A stretch of DNA of 5,436 nt from Bacillota bacterium (GTDB taxonomy: Bacteria > Bacillota_I > Bacilli_A > RFN20 > CAG-826): assembly GCA_016872075.1 (NCBI GenBank), contig VHBF01000034.1, positions 1-5,436 of the forward strand. The letters run 5' to 3'. A program made the translations under genes and the position numbers. How positions within the stretch are numbered: the first letter of the stretch is position 1; each line of letters opens with the position of its first letter. This document shows, piece by piece, positions 1-5,196 of this stretch. The notes under the pieces were generated by a model. The model saw only the letters and a list, made by a program, of their open reading frames with translations, did no database searches and was not told the DNA's origin.

Positions 1-96
1 AATTTCATCCCTGACAACAGGAATTTCTTGTCTAACACGGGATCGAGCTTTATCCAAATCCGGTTTTTCTGTAATGTTTAATTTTAGGTCTGCCAT
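1..96 (-). CDS. miaB: Probable tRNA-2-methylthio-N6-dimethylallyladenosine synthase MiaB, N-terminal fragment (runs off left edge)
   Basis: Only the first 32 codons are in the window, from the ATG at 96-94 to the left edge, with no stop. The peptide begins MADLKLNITEKPDLDKARSR and continues with a basic then acidic stretch ending in VVRDEI. This resembles the poorly conserved N-terminal lead-in of Bacillota MiaB, where a PxLKxARKR-like segment precedes the first iron-sulfur domain; the diagnostic cysteine motifs would lie beyond the edge. MiaB is a radical-SAM enzyme that methylthiolates i6A37 in tRNAs reading UNN codons. The start is 6 nt after the ymdB stop, so the gene is probably co-transcribed and translationally coupled; the nearest SD-like AAGG is about 14 nt upstream, which is far. 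The call rests on weak N-terminal similarity plus the ymdB-miaB neighbourhood of Bacillota, so it is probable rather than proven. Confidence 0.6.
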   Translation of the reverse strand, partial: MADLKLNITEKPDLDKARSRVRQEIPVVRDEI

Positions 97-102
97 TGAA
101 TA

Positions 103-888
103 TTATTTTACCTTATCTGTGAGTAGTATCGTTTTAAAAGTGACGGGTAATCCTTGTGGGTTGGTTTCTACAAAAATCGCTGATAAAACCGTTTCACCAT
201 CCTCAGCTAACTCATAAACAGTTTTTTCTTGTTTCCATAAGCGTTGAATAATGTTTTCTTTTTTAACACCAAGAATGCCATTATAAGGTCCAGTCATGCC
301 CACATCGGAAATAAATAAAGTGGTTTGATCTAATAATCTTAAATCATTGGTTTGCACATGGGTATGGGTACCGAACAAAGCCGTAATCTTACCACTAAAG
401 GCATAACCCATTGCATATTTTTCACCCGTCGCTTCGGCATGAAAATCAACGACATGTAAGTTAGTGGGCGGTTCTTTTTCAATGACATTTTGTAAAGCAT
501 CAAAAGGATTATGCACTTCTTCATTCATAAACGCTTGTCCTAAAATATTCGTCACACGAATCGTTTGATCTTGCACCTTAAGCACTAACGTCCCAACACC
601 AGGATAAGGATGCTTTAGATTAAGCGGGCGAACCAAACTGACGGTTTGATCTAAATAATCCCTTATTTCCCCTTTGGCGTTATAGTGATTACCTAAGGTC
701 ATCACATCAATGCCACTGGCCAAAAGTTCTTCATAATGTTTTCGCATCAACCCTTTGCCGTGACTCGCATTTTCAGCATTGGCGATGACAAAATCTAAGC
801 CAAGGCTTTCTTTAAGTTTAGGTAAATGTTTGGCGACCATTAAGCGCCCAAAACTACCGACAATATCACCAATAAAAAGCCACTTCAT
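103..888 (-). CDS. ymdB: YmdB-family metallophosphoesterase (cyclic nucleotide phosphodiesterase)
   Basis: This is a 261-residue protein, the usual length for the family (B. subtilis YmdB is close to 264). It opens with the metallophosphoesterase motif FIGDIVGS (Asp8). All expected metal and catalytic positions are visible: Glu39-Asn40 in NAENASHGKG, Asn67-His68 in LGNH, His150 in DFHAEAT, and His175/His177 in GTHTHVQT, followed by the family signature DVGMTGPYNGILG near 195-207. In B. subtilis the enzyme hydrolyses 2',3'-cyclic nucleotides and influences the motility/biofilm choice; it is cytoplasmic and encoded next to RNase Y, as here. The ATG lies 6 nt after the rny stop and the preceding bases (AAAATAACCATTC) contain no Shine-Dalgarno sequence, so translation probably depends on coupling to rny. 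One oddity is that the usual GNHTWDK block reads GNHYNAK (67-72 region), although the metal ligands themselves are kept. Confidence 0.95.
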   Translation of the reverse strand: MKWLFIGDIVGSFGRLMVAKHLPKLKESLGLDFVIANAENASHGKGLMRKHYEELLASGIDVMTLGNHYNAKGEIRDYLDQTVSLVRPLNLKHPYPGVGTLVLKVQDQTIRVTNILGQAFMNEEVHNPFDALQNVIEKEPPTNLHVVDFHAEATGEKYAMGYAFSGKITALFGTHTHVQTNDLRLLDQTTLFISDVGMTGPYNGILGVKKENIIQRLWKQEKTVYELAEDGETVLSAIFVETNPQGLPVTFKTILLTDKVK

Positions 889-894
889 GAATGG

Positions 895-2460
895 TTATTT
901 TGCAGTTTCAATCGCTCGATATTCGCGAATTACCGATACCTTAATTTGACCAGGATAGGTCATTTCAGCTTCAATGCGATCTTTTATGTCTCTTGCTAAT
1001 TTTACCGCAGTCGCGTCATCGACTTTATCGGGGACAACCATGATGCGTACTTCTCGACCCGATTGCATTGCATAACTTTGAGCAACCCCTTCGTAAGATT
1101 TACAAATATTTTCTAATTGTTCTAAGCGTTTGACATAGGTTTCAAGCGTTTCACTTCTCGCACCTGGACGGGCAGCGGATAAGGTATCTGCCGCAATCAC
1201 CAAGTGAGAAATGACATACTTAATTTCCGTGTCACCATGGTGAGATTCAATCGCATTTAAAACCACATCCGGTTCATTATATTTACGCGCATATCTTGCC
1301 CCTAATTCCACGTGACTTCCTTCCATTTCAAAGTCAATCGCCTTACCGACGTCATGGAGTAAACCAGCACGTTTAGCCATATTTTGATCAATGCCCATTT
1401 CTGCTGCCATGATGCCACAAAGTTTGGCGACTTCAATGGAGTGATCATAGGCGTTTTGACCATAGGAGGTACGAAATTTTAATCGGCCAACCAAATCCAA
1501 TAATTCAGGATGAATATTGCCTAATCCTAAACGGAAGGCCGCTTCTTGACCTGCTTTATGCATGATTTCGCCTAGTTCACTCTTTACTTTAGCCGCAACT
1601 TCTTCAATTCTGGAGGGTTGGATTCGGCCATCTTTTAAAAGAATTTCTAAAGTACGCTTAGCGGTTTCTCTTCGAATCGGATCAAAGCAGCTCACGGTTA
1701 TCACTTCTGGTGTATCATCAATAATTAAATCAACGCCAAGTGCTTGTTCAAGGGAGCGGATATTGCGTCCTTCTCGTCCGATAATTCGCCCCTTCATTTC
1801 GTCGCTAGGGAGATTGACCACAGAAACTGTGCGTTCAGTAACAAAATCCTGAGCATAACGATTTAGCGTCATCCCTAAGATTTCATTCGCAATCGTTTGC
1901 GCTTGTTCTTTGGCTTCTTGTTCACGATTTTTAATCAAATTTGCGATTTCTTTACTTAATTTTGCTTCAACACGATTAAGAATCTCCGTTTTCGCTTCTT
2001 GAGAAGACATCCCTGAGACTTTTTCCAATTCGTGAATAATGGAGTCAAGTTTTAATTGCAGGACTTCTTCTTTTCTTTCAATTTCCTTCATCCGTTTTTG
2101 TTGAAGGTCAATCTTTTCTTCAAGATTTTTTTCTTTTTGCATTAACGCTTGATCACGTCGGTCAATACTTTGTTCCCGATTGTAAAGTTTATTTTCAAAG
2201 GTGTTGACTTCTTGTTTTCTTTCCTTAATTTCTTTGTCGGCTTCTTGTTTCAGTTCATAGACAGTTTGTTTGGCATCAAGTTGGGCATTTTTAACGATGT
2301 GGTCTGCTTTAATTTCAGCGTCTTTGATTAATTTTGCTGCTTTTTTTGTTGCTTCTTTCGCGCGAAAAATCGGTAAACTGAAATAAATCAGAATCCCTAA
2401 AATAACCCCAATAATCAATGCAAGAATAGATAATAATACTAAAATCGAAATGTCGACCAT
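895..2460 (-). CDS. rny: Ribonuclease Y (membrane-anchored endoribonuclease)
   Basis: RNase Y is the main mRNA-decay-initiating endonuclease of many Bacillota. The 521 residues match the family length (about 520 in B. subtilis) and its full domain order: one N-terminal membrane helix (about 5-28), a long Lys/Glu/Gln-rich coiled coil (about 35-200) used for dimerisation, a KH RNA-binding domain around 210-275 with the GxxG-type loop GRIIGREGRNIRSLE, and an HD domain from about 335. The catalytic metal-binding pair His369-Asp370 sits in AGLLHDVGKA, with further histidines at 383 and 407-408 (ESHHGD). The start is well supported by AAAGGAG nine nt upstream (2470-2476) and by the membrane helix beginning straight after the Met. 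It is the first gene of a likely rny-ymdB-miaB operon with a structured leader upstream. Nothing is truncated or missing. Confidence 0.98.
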   Translation of the reverse strand: MVDISILVLLSILALIIGVILGILIYFSLPIFRAKEATKKAAKLIKDAEIKADHIVKNAQLDAKQTVYELKQEADKEIKERKQEVNTFENKLYNREQSIDRRDQALMQKEKNLEEKIDLQQKRMKEIERKEEVLQLKLDSIIHELEKVSGMSSQEAKTEILNRVEAKLSKEIANLIKNREQEAKEQAQTIANEILGMTLNRYAQDFVTERTVSVVNLPSDEMKGRIIGREGRNIRSLEQALGVDLIIDDTPEVITVSCFDPIRRETAKRTLEILLKDGRIQPSRIEEVAAKVKSELGEIMHKAGQEAAFRLGLGNIHPELLDLVGRLKFRTSYGQNAYDHSIEVAKLCGIMAAEMGIDQNMAKRAGLLHDVGKAIDFEMEGSHVELGARYARKYNEPDVVLNAIESHHGDTEIKYVISHLVIAADTLSAARPGARSETLETYVKRLEQLENICKSYEGVAQSYAMQSGREVRIMVVPDKVDDATAVKLARDIKDRIEAEMTYPGQIKVSVIREYRAIETAK

Positions 2461-2469
2461 ATAAATCGT

Positions 2470-2476
2470 CTCCTTT
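2470..2476 (-). promoter_or_regulatory. Ribosome binding site of rny, inside a short inverted repeat
   Basis: On the minus strand AAAGGAG lies 9 nt before the rny ATG, the strongest Shine-Dalgarno sequence in the window. Short complementary arms TCGTC (from 2495-2499) and GACGA (from 2466-2470) would enclose it, and a GAGG-ATT-CCTC hairpin (2482-2492) could form just upstream. The SD itself is seen directly; that the fold affects its accessibility is inference. Confidence 0.75.
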
Positions 2477-2578
2477 CAGTAGAGGAATCCTCATGACGAG
2501 TGAAGTTCCTTGTAATGATGTTGGTATAAAAAAATCACAAAACTTCGTTTAAATTATTGAATAATATGTTGCTTTTAT

Positions 2579-2597
2579 CAGGTTTAACCCTGGTTAA
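2579..2597 (-). repeat. Overlapping inverted repeats in the rny leader
   Basis: Two partly exclusive dyads share these bases. CAGG-N6-CCTG (2579-2592) contains the near-palindrome CAGGTTTAACCCTG, and TTAACC-CT-GGTTAA (2584-2597) is a perfect 6-bp dyad with a 2-nt centre. They lie in the predicted untranslated leader of rny. Either alternative RNA hairpins or a protein-binding dyad would fit; the sequence alone does not decide. Confidence 0.4.
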
Positions 2598-2628
2598 GTT
2601 TCTAAACGACGAATGCGAATCTATATCC

Positions 2629-2644
2629 AGTATCCGAAGATACT
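2629..2644 (-). other. C(UUCG)G tetraloop hairpin at the predicted 5' end of the rny transcript
   Basis: The minus strand reads AGTATC-TTCG-GATACT, a perfect 6-bp stem closed by the extra-stable cUUCGg tetraloop. No U-run follows, so it is not a terminator. It begins at the position where the candidate rny promoter would start transcription (about 2643), so it would form a 5'-terminal stem-loop on the mRNA. Terminal hairpins of this sort are known to protect mRNAs from 5'-end-dependent decay; that role here is inference. Confidence 0.55.
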
Positions 2645-2649
2645 TCTTT

Positions 2650-2678
2650 ATCATAGCAAAAGATTTGGCTTTTGCCTA
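2650..2678 (-). promoter_or_regulatory. Candidate sigma-A promoter of the rny operon with an embedded dyad
   Basis: On the minus strand a -35-like TAGGCA (2678-2673, 4/6 match) is separated by exactly 17 nt from TATGAT (2655-2650, 5/6 match to TATAAT). The -10 carries the extended TGn element (TGCTATGAT). Start of transcription would be near 2643, giving a leader of about 183 nt before rny. A perfect GCAAAAG-N6-CTTTTGC dyad (2656-2662 and 2669-2675) fills the space between -35 and -10. This is a motif-based prediction, not a mapped start. Confidence 0.5.
2656..2675. repeat. GCAAAAG-N6-CTTTTGC dyad (possible operator)
   Basis: Seven-base perfect inverted arms separated by 6 bases, extendable by 3 bp past a single bulged base to 2653-2679. 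No T-run follows on the minus strand, so it does not look like a second recA terminator. Its position between and touching the candidate -35 and -10 boxes suits a repressor site, but no regulator is identified. Confidence 0.45.
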
Positions 2679-2686
2679 TGTTAAAA

Positions 2687-2710
2687 TACCTCTAGGACCA
2701 TCCTAGAGGT
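2687..2710 (-). terminator. Intrinsic terminator of recA
   Basis: A perfect 10-bp stem (ACCTCTAGGA / TCCTAGAGGT, arms 2688-2697 and 2701-2710) with the 3-nt loop TGG starts 9 nt after the recA stop. On the minus strand it is followed by ATTTTA, a rather short U-tract; on the plus strand the stem is followed by TTTATT. It separates the upstream pgsA-cinA-recA block from the rny operon. Confidence 0.8.
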
Positions 2711-2719
2711 TTTATTCAC

Positions 2720-3721
2720 TTAAATTTCTCCTGTTTTTATTCTTTTTTCGAGTTTTTCTAAAATATCAGGGTGGGTTTTTAAGTAGTCTTTGGCATTATC
2801 TCGACCTTGGCCTAATCGCGTGCCTTCAAGTTCATACCAAGATCCCATTTTTTTGATCAAACCTAAATCGGTTGCCTTGTCCAAGACTTCTCCAGTCTTT
2901 GAAAATCCTTGACCAAATAAGAGTTCAATTTCGGAAGTAATAAAGGGTGGGGCGACTTTGTTTTTGACAATTTTGATTTTTACCATATTTCCGATGATCG
3001 ATTCTCCAACCTTGATGGCTTCGGATCGGCGAATATCAATACGAACAGAGGCATAAAATTTCAAGGCGCGACCACCAGACGTCACTTCGGGGTTGCCATA
3101 GGCAATGCCCACTTTTTCTCTTAATTGGTTAATAAAGATAACAGTACAATTCGATTTATTTAAAACTGCAGCAAGTTTACGCATCGCTTTTGACATCAAT
3201 CTCGCTTGTAAACCTACTTGATTATCTGCCATCATCCCATCTAATTCTGCTTGAGGAACTAAGGCGGCAACTGAGTCGACGATGATTAAATCAATCGCAT
3301 TAGAGTGGGCTAGCATTTCCACGATTTCTAAGGCTTGTTCACCATTATCGGGTTGGGAAAGAATTAATTCATCAATATTGACGCCTAATTTTTTGGCATA
3401 AACCGGATCAATGGCATGTTCAGCATCAACAAAGGCTGCTCGACCGCCGCGCTTTTGGGCTTCCGCAATTGCCGTTAACGCTAAAGTTGTTTTTCCACTG
3501 GATTCTGGACCAAATATTTCAATAATCCGGCCTTTGGGATAACCCCCTACGCCAAGCGCCATATCTAAAGATAAGGAACCCGTTGGAATGGTATCGACTG
3601 CGGTTTCAGGTCTTTCACCTAATTTCATGACCGCACCTTTACCGTAGGTTTTTTCGATATTCCGTAATGCTTCTTCTAGGGCTTCATCTTTTCCATCTTT
3701 TTTTTCTTTTTCTTTTGCCAT
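2720..3721 (-). CDS. recA: Recombinase RecA
   Basis: RecA forms ATP-dependent filaments on single-stranded DNA, drives homologous strand exchange and stimulates LexA-type self-cleavage where present. The 333-residue protein shows the whole core: N-terminal helix with YGKGAVMKLG (26-35), Walker A GPESSGKTT (71-79), the catalytic Glu in VDAEHA (Glu101), Walker B LIIVDS (145-150), loop L1 region QAELDGMMADNQVGLQARLM (157-176), and loop L2 with INQLREKVGIAYGNPEVTSGGRALKF (given in part; 197-222). The C-terminal tail is short, ends KRIKTGEI and lacks the long acidic tail of E. coli RecA. AAGGA lies 7 nt before the ATG, supporting the start. The gap to cinA is 35 nt, and a hairpin terminator follows. 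I see no CGAAC-N4-GTTCG-like LexA box upstream. Confidence 0.99.
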   Translation of the reverse strand: MAKEKEKKDGKDEALEEALRNIEKTYGKGAVMKLGERPETAVDTIPTGSLSLDMALGVGGYPKGRIIEIFGPESSGKTTLALTAIAEAQKRGGRAAFVDAEHAIDPVYAKKLGVNIDELILSQPDNGEQALEIVEMLAHSNAIDLIIVDSVAALVPQAELDGMMADNQVGLQARLMSKAMRKLAAVLNKSNCTVIFINQLREKVGIAYGNPEVTSGGRALKFYASVRIDIRRSEAIKVGESIIGNMVKIKIVKNKVAPPFITSEIELLFGQGFSKTGEVLDKATDLGLIKKMGSWYELEGTRLGQGRDNAKDYLKTHPDILEKLEKRIKTGEI

Positions 3722-3746
3722 AAACCTATCCTTTTTTGTCCTTTAT

Positions 3747-3775
3747 ACTATACCAATTATTTAGGGGACATTAAA
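3747..3775 (-). promoter_or_regulatory. Weak candidate promoter directly upstream of recA
   Basis: In the 35-nt cinA-recA gap the minus strand has TATAGT (3752-3747, 5/6 to TATAAT), overlapped by a second TATA-like TATAAA (3747-3742). At 17-nt spacing the -35 position reads TTTAAT (3/6) inside the cinA 3' end. Transcription would start near 3740, giving a short leader with the recA SD. Such TATA-like runs are common in AT-rich DNA, so confidence is low; recA may instead depend wholly on upstream transcription. Confidence 0.3.
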
Positions 3776-4236
3776 TAATAGGTGCTTAAAAATTCACTTA
3801 ACATTTTAACTGCCATTTTTACACCGGATTGCTGAATTTGAATTCTTGAACCCTTGGCATGGCCAAATTGAATATGTTCATGTTTGCCATCACTGATGCC
3901 AATATAAAAATCTCCAACCTTTTGTTGCCCTTGCACATTGGGACCTGCATTACCCGTTGTAACAATCGAAATCGTGCGGGGGTTAATTTCAAGAGCCTTG
4001 ACTAACAATTTTTTAACTAATGCTTCCGATACAGGATCGATTTTGTTTAATGCTTCTAAAGGCATTCCTAGGTATTGCGCTTTCGCTTCTGCTTGATACA
4101 AAACGAAGCCTTGTTTAAACCACCTTGAAGCGCCTGTATTCTTGATAAAGTGGTGGGCAAGTCCACCCCCTGTAAAACTTTCGATGGTAATTAAGGTTAA
4201 TTTTTCCTTAATCAAGGTCTCAATTAACTTATTCAT
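3757..4236 (-). CDS. cinA: Stand-alone CinA C-terminal domain protein (PncC-type nicotinamide-nucleotide amidohydrolase)
   Basis: The protein is the CinA C-terminal (PncC) fold alone; the N-terminal MoaB-like nucleotidase/pyrophosphatase domain of full CinA (about 415 aa) is absent. PncC enzymes deamidate NMN to NaMN in NAD recycling. Family landmarks are visible: TIESFTGGG (usually ESCTGG, with the active-site Ser kept), GFVLYQAEAKAQYLG (usually GxVTYSNEAK, keeping Tyr and Lys), VTTGNAGPN (usually TGIAGP), and VGDFYIGI (usually VGTVYIG). I prefer the ATG at 4236: it gives 159 aa, overlaps the pgsA stop by only 8 nt (ATGAATAA) and has GGAG 13 nt upstream. An in-frame ATG at 4263 would give 168 aa, but it overlaps pgsA by 35 nt and has no SD. 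The pgsA-cinA-recA order is classic Bacillota; the substitutions in usually conserved motifs leave the exact activity unproven. Confidence 0.88.
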   Translation of the reverse strand: MNKLIETLIKEKLTLITIESFTGGGLAHHFIKNTGASRWFKQGFVLYQAEAKAQYLGMPLEALNKIDPVSEALVKKLLVKALEINPRTISIVTTGNAGPNVQGQQKVGDFYIGISDGKHEHIQFGHAKGSRIQIQQSGVKMAVKMLSEFLSTYYLMSPK

Positions 4237-4846
4237 TGGAAGTAAAGATGCTCCGATTTTCATAAAGATAAGTCAATAATGAAATAAAAGAAACAATCGC
4301 CGCGAAATAAAGCGCCATTTCAGTGACGCTAAGTCCCACTGGTAAATTCAAACCAACAAATGGCCAGTCATTTAAAAACACAAGGATGATGGCGATGATT
4401 TGAAGGACAGTTTTTACTTTTCCAATTTTACTAGCAGCAATCACTTTTCCTTGGCTAACCCCAATCATGCGAATGCCATCAACCGCTAAATCGCGAATGA
4501 TCATGATGATAACAATCCATGCTGGTACTCGAATTACGTCACCTTCAATCCAAGAAGGTGTCGTCATTAATAAAATAAACGCACTATTCGTAAGAACCTT
4601 ATCAGCAAAGGGGTCAAGGAACTTACCAAAGTTGGTAATTAAATTCAATTTTCTTGCAAGATATCCATCTAAAAAATCCGTAAATGATGCAATGGTAAAT
4701 AACCCCAATGCAATAACATTTGGCAGAGGAATCAACGTGGAATCTAGATTGATGTTTGCAACCGTTGGATAAGGAAATAATAATACCCCAATCATCATCA
4801 AGACGAGGATAAATCGTGAAACAGTAATCCGATTTGGTAAATTCAT
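4229..4846 (-). CDS. pgsA: CDP-diacylglycerol-glycerol-3-phosphate 3-phosphatidyltransferase (PgsA)
   Basis: PgsA transfers glycerol-3-phosphate to CDP-diacylglycerol, giving phosphatidylglycerol phosphate, the committed step to phosphatidylglycerol in the cytoplasmic membrane. The full CDP-alcohol phosphotransferase signature DG-x2-AR-x8-G-x3-D-x3-D is present without deviation (Asp60, Gly61, Ala64, Arg65, Gly74, Asp78, Asp82), surrounded by several hydrophobic membrane helices. The chosen ATG (4846) gives 205 residues beginning MNLPNRITVSR, the near-universal family N-terminus. The reading frame stays open to an ATG at 4897, but those extra 17 codons lie in the conserved 3' end of rnpB and are not protein-like for this family. 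The preceding AAAATAGGAAT offers an AGGA only 2 nt from the ATG, unusually close. The gene overlaps cinA by 8 nt. Confidence 0.96.
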   Translation of the reverse strand: MNLPNRITVSRFILVLMMIGVLLFPYPTVANINLDSTLIPLPNVIALGLFTIASFTDFLDGYLARKLNLITNFGKFLDPFADKVLTNSAFILLMTTPSWIEGDVIRVPAWIVIIMIIRDLAVDGIRMIGVSQGKVIAASKIGKVKTVLQIIAIILVFLNDWPFVGLNLPVGLSVTEMALYFAAIVSFISLLTYLYENRSIFTSNE

Positions 4847-4857
4847 ATTCCTATTTT

Positions 4858-5194
4858 CTGGTAACCCTGTAAGCCATGTTCTGTAATCGATGATCATTTA
4901 TCTCTATCTTGCGATAGGAAGGTTCCACTTCGGTTAATGGTTCCTCCTTCCCCGACCAAATTTGGGTTTCTCGCTCGTGGGGTTTGCCTCGTTGCACCTA
5001 GTCGTTTCCAACTAGCTTCGTCACTGTGGCACTTTCAGGTTTCGCCCAACCTTGCGGTAAGGGGAGGGACCGCCGTCATATGTTGCCATATGCCTAACGT
5101 TATTCGTTCCGTTAGCACAAACACTACGGACATCACAGCCCGTGCGAGCATGGACTTTCCTCTAGGCATGCCTAGCGATCATCCGGGTTACCAA
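4858..5194 (-). ncRNA. rnpB: RNase P RNA (catalytic subunit, type B-like)
   Basis: This is the ribozyme that removes tRNA 5' leaders. Conserved elements appear in order on the minus strand: AGAGGAAAGTCCATGCTCGC (near 5163-5144), AAGTGCCACAGTGACGAAGC (about 5034-5015), AAACCCCACGAGCGAGAAAC followed by CCAAATTTGG (about 4985-4956), and ACAGAACATGGCTTACAG (4884-4867). Closing helix P1 is visible: GGTAACCC (5192-5185) pairs with GGGTTACC (4867-4860), extendable by U-A and U-G to 5194/4858. Other stems include CTAGG-CATG-CCTAG (5176-5163), ACC-GCAA-GGT and TATC-GCAA-GATA. The blocks match B. subtilis RNase P RNA closely, but at about 337 nt the RNA is shorter than that species' 401; most of the loss seems to lie between the P15-like region and the final conserved block. 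The ends are inferred from P1 and may be off by a few bases. Confidence 0.96.
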
Positions 5195-5196
5195 CT

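Noticed and set aside
339..524. Second minus-strand frame inside ymdB
   Set aside because: Out-of-frame overlap with a well-conserved gene, no SD, no family resemblance.
1562..1852. Plus-strand reading frame antisense to rny
   Set aside because: It lies opposite the highly conserved KH region of rny, has no SD and no recognisable product; a codon shadow.
2149..2331. Plus-strand Phe/Leu-rich frame
   Set aside because: It is the antisense of the Lys/Glu-rich coiled coil of RNase Y, which always yields Phe/Leu-rich shadows.
2318..2494. Possible upstream ORF before rny starting at ATG 2494 with AAGGAA upstream
   Set aside because: It runs out of frame into rny and ends after roughly 59 codons with no recognisable product; the rny start has a better SD and a clear family N-terminus.
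2554..2566. ATTATT-G-AATAAT palindrome in the rny leader and an overlapping TATTAT as a second promoter
   Set aside because: Pure AT, the centre is too small to fold, and the -35 partner sits at poor spacing; expected by chance in AT-rich DNA.
2653..2679. Second terminator after recA
   Set aside because: The stem is good, but no U-run follows on the minus strand, and the repeat overlaps a promoter-like -35/-10 pair; treated as a dyad instead.
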